Positions 16,075-24,508 of a DNA stretch of 64,000 nucleotides are shown here, one piece after another. The stretch's first letter is position 1, and every line of letters starts with the position of its first letter. A program made the position numbers and the translations under genes. The DNA lies in contig CP176050.1 in assembly GCA_046199005.1 (NCBI GenBank), positions 1,612,001 through 1,676,000 on the forward strand. The letters run 5' to 3'. Under the pieces are notes generated by a model, which was not told the origin of the DNA, made no database searches, and was given only the letters and a program-made list of their open reading frames with translations. This DNA is from Ascidiimonas sp046199005. GTDB lineage: Bacteria > Bacteroidota > Bacteroidia > Flavobacteriales > Flavobacteriaceae.

Positions 16075-16752
16075 ATGAATCAATATAATTATCGGGGTGA
16101 TTACGTAGTTCATAATGATGAATTCCCAATTAGTCCATACACAAAATATTTTCTTGATAGCTTCCCGGATGTGGAAGAAGGTATTGTTCTTGATTTTGGC
16201 TGCGGCTCTGGAATCTTATCAATAGAAGCATATTTTTATGGTGCTAAAATAGTTCAAGGCGTTGACACTAATAAGAATGCAATATTAATCTCTAATCAGA
16301 ACATTGAAAGACTATCGTATAGGGATCAAAAAATAAATGAAAAGGTTAGTTTTGATAATGTGATTGACACTAGCTTAAAATTCACTCATATAATTTCAAA
16401 TCCAGCGTCTTTTCCCAATATAACAGAACATTCCTACTCATGCAGTGGAGAGTTAGGACTTAATATGATTATGCGGTTGATGCATTTTGCATCCAAATTA
16501 TTAACGCCGTATGGAAAGCTTTATTTCACCTGTAGCAGTCTTAGCCCATATTCTTTAATATTTAAAGAACTGAATAAGAGAAAATTTGATTTTGAAATCA
16601 AAACAAGAAGAATTGCCGTAAGGGACTTTTATGATCCAATACTCAATTGGAGTTCAAATATGAAGACCAAGTATAATGAAATATATTGGATAACTAAGGA
16701 TACTATAATTTATGAAGATGTTTTTTTTATAAGCTGTACTAAATACCGGTAG
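16075..16752 (+). CDS. Class I SAM-dependent methyltransferase (island cargo)
   Basis: The 225-aa protein has motif I VLDFGCGSGILSIEA at about 38-52 and an acidic motif II (GVDTNKNA). In place of the NPPY catalytic motif it has ISNPASFP at about 107-114. The N-terminal PYTKYFLDSF lead-in and the NPxx motif recall the HemK/RsmC/PrmA group, which methylate N atoms in proteins or nucleic acids, though small-molecule targets are equally possible. It starts 8 bp after the cold-shock-like gene and ends 3 bp before the transporter, so it belongs to the same operon. Confidence 0.75.
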   Translation: MNQYNYRGDYVVHNDEFPISPYTKYFLDSFPDVEEGIVLDFGCGSGILSIEAYFYGAKIVQGVDTNKNAILISNQNIERLSYRDQKINEKVSFDNVIDTSLKFTHIISNPASFPNITEHSYSCSGELGLNMIMRLMHFASKLLTPYGKLYFTCSSLSPYSLIFKELNKRKFDFEIKTRRIAVRDFYDPILNWSSNMKTKYNEIYWITKDTIIYEDVFFISCTKYR

Positions 16753-16755
16753 TAC

Positions 16756-18567
16756 ATGGATATTAAATATTCTCAAATAAATTTAGTTATTGCGGCGCTT
16801 ATATGGAGTACTTCTTCAACAATAGTTGTCAAGTTTCAACATATTGCTAATCCAAGTTTTTGTGCTCTTATAATCGTTATTAGTTCTACAATTTTCTTTA
16901 CTTTATATATCTCTCTTTTTAAAAGGGAGGTATTTAAGAGCATAATAAAATGTAAACCTAAAGATCTAGGTAGGTTCTTTTTGTATGCAATTCTTGGAAT
17001 TTTTGCGTATCCAATTTTGTACTTTACTGGGCTTCATTCAGAAAAGCCAATAGAGGCAAATATCATTAATTATACGTGGCCTTTAATTGCCTTGATTTCT
17101 GGATTTACACTCAATAGAGAGAAGTTCCAATTTAAAAAACTTGTTGGCGTCATAATGGGCTTCTTGGGGATGATTCTTGTGATAACAGACTTTTCTAAAT
17201 TCACTAATTCTTTGATTAAAGAAGATTTTTTTAGTGAAAATTTTCTACCCTATTACTTTACAGCATTCTTAGGAGCCTTACTTTATGGGATTTACACATC
17301 GTTAATAAACAGAAGTACTGCCAAGTTGAGCAATACTCCCAGTGTGGATAGCATTGCGAAGTTTTATATAATGTTATTATCCGCATGTTTAGTTCATATA
17401 TTGGTTTTGGTTATCAATTCAGGTCGCGAGGATGTTTTTGAATTTAATTATTCAGATTCAGCTTTTATCTATCTTTTAGTTTATTCTATTTTCAATTTCG
17501 GTTTAGCTTATTTTTTATGGTTTTCCGGTGCAAGCAGGGTTAATATAAGTCTAGCATCCGCTCTGGCATTTATCATTCCTATAGCCAGTAGCTTATTTCT
17601 GATTATTTTCAATGATTTAGAATTTTCCGTCCAAATAATTTACGCGCTTATACTTCTATCTCTCGGCATTTATTTATCCCAGAATAATGATATTTTTATT
17701 ATACCCTTGGTAGGCGCAATAATTAGTGCCATCATATTTAGCCTAATTATTTTAGCTCAACCTTTTCAGGAGTCGTCAAAAGAAATATCCTTCCAAATAA
17801 CTGCCATAGTAGGGATTTTTTCATTTTATGCTGGTCATATTTTAAACAAACAAATAAAGAAAATAAAAAAAGAGAATGATATTTTGATGGAAGTCGAAAA
17901 TATATTTTTGGAGTTAATAATTAGAAATAAAAGTAAGGACAAAGTAGGTACAATTTTAGACCAGTATTATTGTAAAATGATAAATTGGTACTATTTATAT
18001 AACAATAATAATTTTATTTCGGATACATGTGAACTTGAAAAAATTTATGATGTCTTTCAAACATATTCGATTAATTTTCCTCTTGAGAAACTAATAGAAA
18101 GAAATGAAAAAATTAATGAGCTTAGAAAAAGTAAGGTTGGAATAGACGAATGGTTTATACTTCTGCTATTGGTTTTTACCTTAGTATTATCATTATTATC
18201 ACAACAATATTCGACTTTGATCGAACAATTTTCAATACTCGCTATCTGTGTAGGCGCTATTTCTTTGATTTTTTCAATATTTGACAAAGAGAAAAGAACT
18301 CCTTTATTTCGCTTTAGTAATATCATGAAACACCAAAGGATCCAAAACTATTTAGGATTACCACCTTTTATTCCTGAAGGTATCCCTATTCTAAACAATC
18401 ATATTACTAGTCAACATCCGAGTGGAAATTTGATATACAGGTCGAATCCAAATAATCTGAATAAGACTAAGAGTTCAATAGTAAGAAGAAATTATTTTAT
18501 TCCATCTCTTTATTTAATATTGTTGTTTATCTTCATTTTAATGTTTTTTGTTCTTAAAATGAGGTGA
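16756..18567 (+). CDS. EamA/DMT-type transporter with ~300-residue C-terminal extension
   Basis: Residues 1-310 form a complete ten-helix EamA drug/metabolite transporter with two EamA repeats (APILYFTG-like YPILYFTGLHS, and ALSFIIP-like SALAFIIPIAS). Family proteins are about 300 aa, but this one is 603. The extra part has two helices (about 315-365), a soluble charged segment (about 370-465), two more helices (about 470-510), a loop and a terminal hydrophobic segment (about 580-600). I recognise no family for the extension. As last gene of the cargo operon it probably exports a metabolite made or modified by the preceding enzymes; this is inference. Confidence 0.75.
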   Translation: MDIKYSQINLVIAALIWSTSSTIVVKFQHIANPSFCALIIVISSTIFFTLYISLFKREVFKSIIKCKPKDLGRFFLYAILGIFAYPILYFTGLHSEKPIEANIINYTWPLIALISGFTLNREKFQFKKLVGVIMGFLGMILVITDFSKFTNSLIKEDFFSENFLPYYFTAFLGALLYGIYTSLINRSTAKLSNTPSVDSIAKFYIMLLSACLVHILVLVINSGREDVFEFNYSDSAFIYLLVYSIFNFGLAYFLWFSGASRVNISLASALAFIIPIASSLFLIIFNDLEFSVQIIYALILLSLGIYLSQNNDIFIIPLVGAIISAIIFSLIILAQPFQESSKEISFQITAIVGIFSFYAGHILNKQIKKIKKENDILMEVENIFLELIIRNKSKDKVGTILDQYYCKMINWYYLYNNNNFISDTCELEKIYDVFQTYSINFPLEKLIERNEKINELRKSKVGIDEWFILLLLVFTLVLSLLSQQYSTLIEQFSILAICVGAISLIFSIFDKEKRTPLFRFSNIMKHQRIQNYLGLPPFIPEGIPILNNHITSQHPSGNLIYRSNPNNLNKTKSSIVRRNYFIPSLYLILLFIFILMFFVLKMR

Positions 18568-18804
18568 TTTCTCTATGATGCTTTGAAAATTCTGAGGATT
18601 TTTTACTTAAAGTCTGTTAAGTTTGAGATTAGTATAAATAAACCTATTAGTCTTAAATTATTTTTTTTTAGGTATTGAAGTCTTTGCAATAGTTTAGTAG
18701 GTATATAGGTATTAATCGGTTAAATTAATATATGAAAATCCGCTAGTATTTCTATTCTTCTTAAAAAAGTCTAACTTACAACCAAAACAAACCAATTCAA
18801 TAAA

Positions 18805-19431
18805 ATGAATGTACGCCTAACCGAAGAACAAAAGATAAAAATTCTTAATTCCGAAGATGTTTATAAGATCATGCAGCAGGTACTGTTACGTCAAAACAAA
18901 ATACGACGAAATCAGGAGCATTTTTGGGTAGTAGGTCTGAATCATAAGAATGTCATTCTTTTTATTGAACTCATTGCTATTGGAAGGAATAACAGGGTAG
19001 GAGTACACCCTCCCGATGTATTTCGAATGGCGATATACAAATTGGCGAATAGGGTTATTCTGGTGCATAATCACCCAAGTGGTGAATTGAATATTTCTGA
19101 TACCGACAAAAATCTTACAGATAAACTTCTCAAGGTTGGTAAGATCATCGAAATTGATGTCATTGACCATCTCATTATCTCCGAAGAAAAATATGCCAGC
19201 TTTGAAGACTTAGGCGAACTGGAAAAGATTAAGAAAAGCGGACTCTACGAAGTAAAAGAAGCGGAAACCGAAATGATGCGCCAGTACAAGCTGGAACGGG
19301 AAAAGGAAATAGCGGTTAAAAACCGGGAAAGTGAAATTGCATTAAAACTTCATTCTCTAGGTCACGATTTAGATGCGATCAAAGAAATAACCGGACTTAC
19401 GAAAACAGAGTTGAAGAAGATTTTAAAGTGA
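18805..19431 (+). CDS. RadC-like JAB-domain protein
   Basis: The 208-aa protein contains the JAB/MPN metal motif ILVHNHPSGELNISDTD (H-x-H followed by S and D at about 90-107), the signature of the RadC family. The N-terminal HhH part of long RadC proteins is absent. The C-terminal third is a charged helical tail (LEREKEIAVKNRESEIALKL) followed by a LTKTELKKIL helix. Short RadC-like genes are frequent in Bacteroidota integrative elements; their role there is not established. It overlaps the convergent 19423 gene by 9 bp. Confidence 0.85.
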   Translation: MNVRLTEEQKIKILNSEDVYKIMQQVLLRQNKIRRNQEHFWVVGLNHKNVILFIELIAIGRNNRVGVHPPDVFRMAIYKLANRVILVHNHPSGELNISDTDKNLTDKLLKVGKIIEIDVIDHLIISEEKYASFEDLGELEKIKKSGLYEVKEAETEMMRQYKLEREKEIAVKNRESEIALKLHSLGHDLDAIKEITGLTKTELKKILK

Positions 19432-19806
19432 TTCGAAGTATACTTCAGAAAAATCCCATTCTCTTGAAGCTTCTGGTAAGGAAAAAGGATTGAATTTGTC
19501 TTCCTTGCTGAAAATTCTATCATACTTATTTCTGATATCAACAAGCTTAGATAAATTGATAAAATTGAGTTTTAAGTCATTCATATCCTGAAACTTTGTG
19601 GCTTCACCATTATTAATTTTCTTTTTCAATTCTTTACATACATTATTAATCTGTTTTTGTGAAATGGTCATATCAGGATTTAGGCCAAATTTTTCTGCGA
19701 TTTCTGAAATTTCTTGCTCATTTTTCCTATTGCCAGACATTAATCGCTTGTATTTCCATAGATAGAATGCAATAACAATAGCTAGAACGATTAATATAAT
19801 TTTCAT
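19423..19806 (-). CDS. Membrane-anchored hypothetical protein of the island
   Basis: This is a 127-aa protein with one N-terminal transmembrane helix (residues 2-18), a basic turn (WKYKRLMSGNRK) and a mainly helical soluble domain. No family is recognised. It is carried on the tRNA-Met island and shares the minus strand with the 19832 gene, 25 bp away, so the two probably form a unit with that gene first. Confidence 0.6.
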   Translation of the reverse strand: MKIILIVLAIVIAFYLWKYKRLMSGNRKNEQEISEIAEKFGLNPDMTISQKQINNVCKELKKKINNGEATKFQDMNDLKLNFINLSKLVDIRNKYDRIFSKEDKFNPFSLPEASREWDFSEVYFESL

Positions 19807-19831
19807 TTTTAGTTAAGTAATATATTATTAT

Positions 19832-20404
19832 TCATTTCAGTGAAATATTGGTGGAATCGGGTTTATTTAATTTATACACAGTGTCAGGTTCTGATGTCTT
19901 AACGTGTGAATCAGTTCCGTTTTTTTTCATTTCAGTTTTGTTATTTTGACTACTCTGTATTTCTTTGTGGTTTGGAATTGTTAATTTTTGAAAAGATATG
20001 GTTGCTATACTTCCTATAATAGCACCGACTATTGCGACAAGAATATTTTTCTTAAATTCCAGAGATTGAATTATATAGTATTTCTGATACCATTTGATTA
20101 TAAACTCTTGATACGTATTCAGTTTGATGAAGTATGGTTGACATTTGAGAGTATTATGTAATTTTTGAGAAATTATTTTATGAGTTGCTTTTGTTTTTAA
20201 TACTTCTCGATCAAGCTTATCTAATTTGAAAATTTCAAAAGTTGAATTAATAACTTTTCTCCCATTTTTCTTATTGGCTCCAATTTCGTTGTGTAAGGGG
20301 TGTATTCCCTCATAAAAGTGGATTTTATTCTTAAAGATTTTTATGTAACTCTTTAATTCATTATCTATTGATTGGTTCTGAGAAAAAATTAATCTAAGTC
20401 TCAT
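19832..20404 (-). CDS. Hypothetical single-TM protein of the island
   Basis: This 190-aa protein has a basic N-terminal half (about 115 residues), one transmembrane helix (KKNILVAIVGAIIGSIATIS, about 118-137) and a polar Ser/Thr/Lys-rich tail. I do not recognise it. The AT-rich codon use matches the rest of the island. Together with 19423 it could form a small membrane module; there is no evidence for function. Confidence 0.55.
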   Translation of the reverse strand: MRLRLIFSQNQSIDNELKSYIKIFKNKIHFYEGIHPLHNEIGANKKNGRKVINSTFEIFKLDKLDREVLKTKATHKIISQKLHNTLKCQPYFIKLNTYQEFIIKWYQKYYIIQSLEFKKNILVAIVGAIIGSIATISFQKLTIPNHKEIQSSQNNKTEMKKNGTDSHVKTSEPDTVYKLNKPDSTNISLK

Positions 20405-20569
20405 TGACTTTTATAGTTGTATTAAGTGATAAAGATATTGTTTTTTTGAAATGTTATTATTCCAAGTATTTAATAATTTGAACAAAGAAATCTATTAAAG
20501 CAAATCAAAATTCTTATAAATCATGATTTGATCTGTGTGTAACTGAAAATACTTTTTAGATAAAGTAAT

Positions 20570-21823
20570 TCAAAACTCCAACGTATACGCATCACTATAA
20601 TCCTTTGCTACCGTAGCCCCAATATTTCGTAGGTAATTACGAAGTCCGGTTTCGCTTTTATGGCGGGTGATGGGAAGCATGGCTAAAACGGCTTCACGGT
20701 CGGTTTTCCCTTTCCGAATAAAGTTCTTATACAAATCAATGGCAAACGTATGCCGCATACTGTAAATAGTATGTTCCATGCCGAAATTCAATTCATTTCG
20801 GTATTCAGCAAATTGCTTGCTAAAGAACGTGACCTTGTTGCCTTCTTTTGCGGTGTATACGCCCGGTTTTCGGGCAGGGGTAAACAGAAAGTCCGTGGGT
20901 TTGTATTTCTCCAGTTCAAGGGCTTTTAAGTCATCAATAAGGGTATCAATAATACGTACCGTACTCTGTGTTTCCGTTTTGGTTTCTACATACAGTAATT
21001 TATTTTCAAGATCGATGTCTTTTACCTGCAAACGAATGACTTCCCGTGGGCGCAAAAATGTCATTCCAACCATTTTTAGGTAGAGGTATAATTGTGGATC
21101 GTTCTTTTTAAGCGTAGTACGTAGGGCTTCAATCTGCTTTGCGGTAAATGCTTTATGTCTGGAAGGTCGTTCTTTTCGTTTGCCAATGTCTTTAACGAAG
21201 TTGTAGGGAATAATATCATCATTCGCCAACTTACCAAACAACGAACTTATGGCAGCCCTGTAATTATTGACTGATTTACTGGATAAACTCTTCGCCTGAT
21301 GGTTTAAAAACGTTACGATATGCTTTTTAACAATGTCGTTGATGGATAAACAATGCCATTGTTTTGATTCGGCATACGCTAAAAATACATTTTTACGACT
21401 TTCTATATCGTAGAGCGTACTTTCTTTCCATTCGGATTTTTTATTCTCAAACGCATAGTCCAATGCCGTTGCTAAGGTGAAGTGTTGTTGCGCATCTTCA
21501 ATTTCTATAGGAATACCTTCTTTCGTAAAGGGATTAAAGCCTTGCCGAAGTAATTCTTCTATTGCCTGAACTAAGGCTTTCCCATGTTTTTTTCGTTCTT
21601 TACGATCTTTAATACGATTGAGCCCTTTCTTGAGAACAAACTTTTCTTTTACTCCGGTTTCGGGATTGCGATACCAGTAAGAGACATACCAATAACCCCC
21701 GTCTTTAGGGATATTTAAGTGCGGTTTGCTGTAATTTGAATTCGAATACACCACAATAATGCGTTTACTTTCAGGTACTTTTTCAGGTACTTTTTTTGAA
21801 GATATTTCTATTTTTATCTTCAT
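20570..21823 (-). CDS. Tyrosine recombinase/integrase of the tRNA-Met island
   Basis: The frame opens with a TTG at 21844, but the ATG at 21823 is the better start, giving 417 aa and clearing the hairpin at 21843-21870. An arm-binding-like N-terminus is followed by a SAM-like core-binding domain (about 115-215) and the catalytic domain. Catalytic candidates are Arg258 (FLRPREV), Lys282 (TKT), Arg357 in YSMRHTFA (Tyr replaces the first His of HxxR, as in many Bacteroidota integrases), His388 and Tyr397. It lies directly inside the right att core. Codons 11-18 (KVPEKVPE) are themselves encoded by a copy of the putative arm site. Confidence 0.93.
   Translation of the reverse strand: MKIKIEISSKKVPEKVPESKRIIVVYSNSNYSKPHLNIPKDGGYWYVSYWYRNPETGVKEKFVLKKGLNRIKDRKERKKHGKALVQAIEELLRQGFNPFTKEGIPIEIEDAQQHFTLATALDYAFENKKSEWKESTLYDIESRKNVFLAYAESKQWHCLSINDIVKKHIVTFLNHQAKSLSSKSVNNYRAAISSLFGKLANDDIIPYNFVKDIGKRKERPSRHKAFTAKQIEALRTTLKKNDPQLYLYLKMVGMTFLRPREVIRLQVKDIDLENKLLYVETKTETQSTVRIIDTLIDDLKALELEKYKPTDFLFTPARKPGVYTAKEGNKVTFFSKQFAEYRNELNFGMEHTIYSMRHTFAIDLYKNFIRKGKTDREAVLAMLPITRHKSETGLRNYLRNIGATVAKDYSDAYTLEF
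21769..21793. promoter_or_regulatory. Putative recombinase arm-type site, right (inside int)
   Basis: It is identical over 25 bp to 14387-14411, lies 80 bp inside the right core, and falls within the 5' end of the integrase gene. If the recombinase binds here it could also repress its own transcription or block elongation. Confidence 0.7.
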
Positions 21824-21842
21824 AAGATACCAATTAAAACGC

Positions 21843-21870
21843 AAAAACCCCTGTAAAACAGGGGTTTTTT
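21843..21870 (-). terminator. Element-borne terminator for tRNA-Met
   Basis: The arms AAAAACCCCTG/CAGGGGTTTTT surround a 5-nt loop, and the U-run works on either strand. It is 6 bp from the tRNA 3' end and just before the integrase start. It replaces the host terminator now found at 14234-14257. Confidence 0.8.
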
Positions 21871-21873
21871 GTA

Positions 21874-21919
21874 ATGTAGCGAGATCGGGAATTGAACCCG
21901 AGACCTCCGGGTTATGAAT
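21874..21919 (-). repeat. Right attachment core (within intact tRNA-Met)
   Basis: This 46-bp perfect copy of 14262-14307 supplies the 3' half of the functional tRNA. Confidence 0.95.
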
Positions 21920-21950
21920 CCGACGCTCTAACCATCTGAGCTACCTCGCC
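21877..21950 (-). tRNA. tRNA-Met (CAT anticodon)
   Basis: The minus strand folds as a cloverleaf: acceptor GGCGAGG, D-arm GCTC...GAGC, anticodon loop TTCATAA, and T-arm TCGGG-TTCAATT-CCCGA. The 74-nt gene does not encode CCA. The 3' half is element-derived. CAT could also be an elongator Met or a lysidine-modified Ile tRNA; the lack of initiator-type features favours elongator Met. Confidence 0.9.
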
Positions 21951-22075
21951 AAATGCGGGTGCAAATATAAAAACAAAATCACGTAACTCAAATGATTGCA
22001 TCAAAATATTTTTCATAATTACTTGTCTTGATTAAACAGAAATAATTATATTGTCAATCATTAAACCAGAAACCA

Positions 22076-22462
22076 ATGCAGGATAAAATTAAATATGAAA
22101 TAGAGTTTCCCCTCCATTCCTCTCCGACATTACTATATCAGTATATCTCTACTCCTTCAGGATTGTCCGAATGGTTTGCAGATAATGTTAATTCCAGAGG
22201 AGAATTATTTACCTTTATCTGGGATGGAGCAGAAGAGAAAGCAAAACTTCTCCGAAAGAAAAATGGTGAAATGGTAAAATTTAGATGGGAAGAGGCAGAT
22301 GATGATGATACCTTTTTTGAACTGCGTATTGTAGTCGATGAAATTACCAAAGATGTATCTCTAGTGGTAACTGATTTTGCTGATGAAGATGAAATGGAAG
22401 AAGCCAAAATGTTATGGGATAATCAGATTTCAGACCTGAAACATGTCATTGGATCCGTATAA
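22076..22462 (+). CDS. START-like (SRPBCC) domain protein
   Basis: This 128-aa cytoplasmic protein is a short AHSA1/START-like domain of the type common in Bacteroidota. FPLHSSPTLLYQYISTPSGLSEWFADNV is the opening helix-grip element, followed by a strand-rich core and a C-terminal helix (MLWDNQISDLKHVI). The ligand is unknown. The gene is just outside the right end of the island and is followed by a hairpin at 22489-22513, so it is probably monocistronic. Confidence 0.8.
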   Translation: MQDKIKYEIEFPLHSSPTLLYQYISTPSGLSEWFADNVNSRGELFTFIWDGAEEKAKLLRKKNGEMVKFRWEEADDDDTFFELRIVVDEITKDVSLVVTDFADEDEMEEAKMLWDNQISDLKHVIGSV

Positions 22463-22480
22463 AATACTATCAAAATACCC

Positions 22481-22488
22481 TATATTTG
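22481..22488 (+). promoter_or_regulatory. Bacteroidota -7 box upstream of aminotransferase gene
   Basis: TATATTTG is an exact TAnnTTTG match 26 bp before the ATG at 22514. It overlaps the terminator hairpin of the preceding gene, so the transcript leader would be very short. No well-spaced -33 TTG is seen. Confidence 0.5.
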
Positions 22489-22513
22489 CCCTGATTTAAA
22501 TCGGGGTTTTTTT
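22489..22513 (+). terminator. Terminator after START-like gene
   Basis: The arms CCCTGA/TCGGGG (one G-T pair) around TTTAAA are followed by seven T. They end exactly at the start codon of the next gene. Confidence 0.65.
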
Positions 22514-23359
22514 ATGGTCAATTTTAATGGAAAAATACTTTCGGAAGACGCTAATTTTTTATCCGAGTCAAACCGGGCACTTAAATATGGCGACGCGGTT
22601 TTTGAGACCATAAGAGTAGTCAATAAAAAAATCATTTTTTGGGAAGATCATTACCTACGCCTAATGGCTTCTATGCGTATTTTGAGAATGGATATTCCTA
22701 TGGAATTCACTATGGAGTTTCTGGAGGAAGCGATTTTAAAAACCATCGATACAAACGGACTCGCTTTACAACCAGTTCGTGTACGTCTCACGGTTTATAG
22801 AAATGGAGGGGGTTTATATACTCCTGACGACCTTTCGGTCTCCTATATTATTGAGTGTTCTGAACTCTCACAGCCGTTCTATCAATTGAATACGACTTCT
22901 TATGAAATAGAATTATTTAAAGATCATTGGATCAATACAGGAATCCTATCGTCTCTCAAATCGGCAAATAAACTCATTAATGTGCTGGCAGGAATCTATG
23001 CAAGTGAGAACGGATATCAAAACTGTTTGTTGTTAAATCACGAGAAAAATGTGGTAGAAGCCATCAATGGTAATCTCTTTGTAGTATCAGGCAAAAAAGT
23101 TAAAACTCCACCTGTCAAAGATGGTTGCCTGAATGGCATACTTAGAAAACAATTAATTAAGATCATTGCGAAAAATAAAGATTTGGAAATAGAGGAGATG
23201 TCAGTATCTCCTTTTGAATTACAAAAAGCAGATGAACTTTTTATTACCAATGTGATCCAGGGAATTCGGCCTGTAACGAAGTATCGAAAAAAAGAATATA
23301 CGCATGAGATAAGCGAAAAGCTCATCAACGCCTTAAATGTGTCAATTAGATTGTCTTAA
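22514..23359 (+). CDS. Class IV aminotransferase (PabC/IlvE-like)
   Basis: The 281-aa PLP enzyme shows the fold-type IV signature. It opens with the early FNGKILSEDANFLSESNRALKYGDAVFET-type segment, and the PLP lysine is in SLKSANKLINVLAG (about residue 155). EAINGNLFVVSG and the late ADELFITNVIQGIRPV loop follow. The family includes aminodeoxychorismate lyase (folate), branched-chain and D-amino-acid aminotransferases; the sequence alone does not decide, though length and motif favour PabC-like. It converges on the yqgE gene with no gap. Confidence 0.85.
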   Translation: MVNFNGKILSEDANFLSESNRALKYGDAVFETIRVVNKKIIFWEDHYLRLMASMRILRMDIPMEFTMEFLEEAILKTIDTNGLALQPVRVRLTVYRNGGGLYTPDDLSVSYIIECSELSQPFYQLNTTSYEIELFKDHWINTGILSSLKSANKLINVLAGIYASENGYQNCLLLNHEKNVVEAINGNLFVVSGKKVKTPPVKDGCLNGILRKQLIKIIAKNKDLEIEEMSVSPFELQKADELFITNVIQGIRPVTKYRKKEYTHEISEKLINALNVSIRLS

Positions 23360-23920
23360 TTAATTGAGATTAGGATTCTCCGGAGCATTAGACCAAAGCA
23401 TGTAGTCTCCTCCTAATTCCAGCATTTTTTCTTTCCAGAAGTAGTTTGCAGATTTGCGAATAATATTGCTCTTGTATTTGTTTTCCAGTACGATCCAGGA
23501 GCTTGACTGTAATTCTTTGTCCAATTGAAACAATTCCCATCCTGAGTACCCTAGAAAGAAGCGAATATCTGAAGATTTGATAATACCTTGATTGATCAGA
23601 TCAATAATTTCTTCAAAATCTCCTCCCCAGTATACTCCTTGAGAGATCTCAATGCTATTGGTAATTAAATGTGGAACGCGATGAATGAAATATAGGTTAT
23701 CCTGCTCAACGGGACCACCGTTGTAGACTTTCATGGATTTCTTTATTTCAGGAACTAATTCATTGAGATGAAAGGAGAGCGGCTTATTGAGAATAAAACC
23801 TATAGAACCCTCTTCATTGTGCTCAGCAAGCAATACCACCGATCTGTTAAATGACACATCCCCTATAATAGAAGGTTCTGCAATTAGCAAGTGTCCTTTT
23901 TGCGGTTTCGCTGCTACCAT
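23360..23920 (-). CDS. YqgE/AlgH family protein (UPF0301)
   Basis: Starting at the ATG at 23920 gives 186 aa beginning MVAAKPQKGHLLIAEPSIIG, which matches the normal family N-terminus. The frame is open 26 codons further upstream, but that extension is hydrophobic and unlike the family. Family motifs include FNRSVVLLAEHNEEGSIGFI, YNGGPVEQDNLYFIH and FFLGYSGW. The family is cytoplasmic and of unclear function; AlgH is linked to regulation in pseudomonads. The stop abuts the convergent aminotransferase gene. Confidence 0.9.
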   Translation of the reverse strand: MVAAKPQKGHLLIAEPSIIGDVSFNRSVVLLAEHNEEGSIGFILNKPLSFHLNELVPEIKKSMKVYNGGPVEQDNLYFIHRVPHLITNSIEISQGVYWGGDFEEIIDLINQGIIKSSDIRFFLGYSGWELFQLDKELQSSSWIVLENKYKSNIIRKSANYFWKEKMLELGGDYMLWSNAPENPNLN

Positions 23921-24002
23921 AAACAATAAAGTTTTACTAAATCTAACTAAAAAAATAAAAAAATCAAATTTTACGGAATTTATTTCGACATAAGACAATA
24001 AA

Positions 24003-24024
24003 AAAGCACCTAAAAAGGTGCTTT
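24003..24024 (-). terminator. Terminator of the HU gene
   Basis: The arms AAAGCACCT/AGGTGCTTT surround a 4-nt loop with T-run on the minus strand, 26 bp after the HU stop. Confidence 0.85.
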
Positions 24025-24049
24025 ACTAATTTATTTTTCAGAGGAAAAA

Positions 24050-24322
24050 TTAATTTACTGCTTTGCTTAAATCAGCTCCTGCTTTAAACTTAACTACATT
24101 TTTAGCAGCAATCTTGATTGTTTTTCCAGTTTGAGGATTTCTTCCATCTCTAGCTGCTCTTCTTGATACAGAGAAAGTACCAAAGCCAACTAAAGAAACT
24201 CTTCCACCTTTCTTAAGAGCACCTTCAACGTTGTTCAAGAAAGATTCTAGTGCTTTTTTTGCTGCTGCTTTAGTGATGCCAGCATCTGCTGCCATTGCAT
24301 CAATCAATTCTGTTTTGTTCAT
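24050..24322 (-). CDS. HU-family DNA-binding protein
   Basis: This 90-aa basic protein has the full HU layout: an N-terminal helical dimer domain (MNKTELIDAMAADAGITKAA) and the beta-arm GFGTFSVSRRAARDGRNPQTG, followed by KIAAKNVVKFKAG. HU bends and compacts DNA as a dimer in the nucleoid. It is monocistronic, with a well-formed promoter upstream and a hairpin terminator downstream. Its length is standard. Confidence 0.97.
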   Translation of the reverse strand: MNKTELIDAMAADAGITKAAAKKALESFLNNVEGALKKGGRVSLVGFGTFSVSRRAARDGRNPQTGKTIKIAAKNVVKFKAGADLSKAVN

Positions 24323-24374
24323 AATAAAATTTTTAAAATTAATTGTTGGTTAACATTTATTTTAATTGTTGAGA

Positions 24375-24404
24375 CAAATTTATATGGATTTATGTTTCAC
24401 GCAA
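24375..24404 (-). promoter_or_regulatory. Bacteroidota-type promoter of the HU gene
   Basis: On the minus strand TTG (24402-24404) is separated by 19 bp from TAAATTTG (24375-24382). This is a near-ideal -33/-7 pair for the Bacteroidota primary sigma factor, about 50 bp before the start. Confidence 0.75.
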
Positions 24405-24508
24405 GTAAAATCAAGGGAAAACGCCGATTTTGTTGATAACTTAGCGGCTTTGTTAATAAACTAAACAGATTTATCAGCCTTTTCGTTCAACCCTGTGCTA
24501 GCAAGGGT

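Larger units (their letters stand above)
14262..21919. mobile_element. Integrative genomic island inserted in tRNA-Met
   Basis: A 46-bp perfect direct repeat of the tRNA 3' half (14262-14307 and 21874-21919) bounds 7.6 kb. The tyrosine recombinase gene is next to the right end, where the intact tRNA lies. Paired 25-bp repeats stand 79-80 bp inside each core. The interior is visibly more AT-rich than its flanks and carries a RadC-like gene plus unrelated cargo. No conjugation or replication genes are present, so it is a small integrative element that would need mobilisation in trans. Confidence 0.92.
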
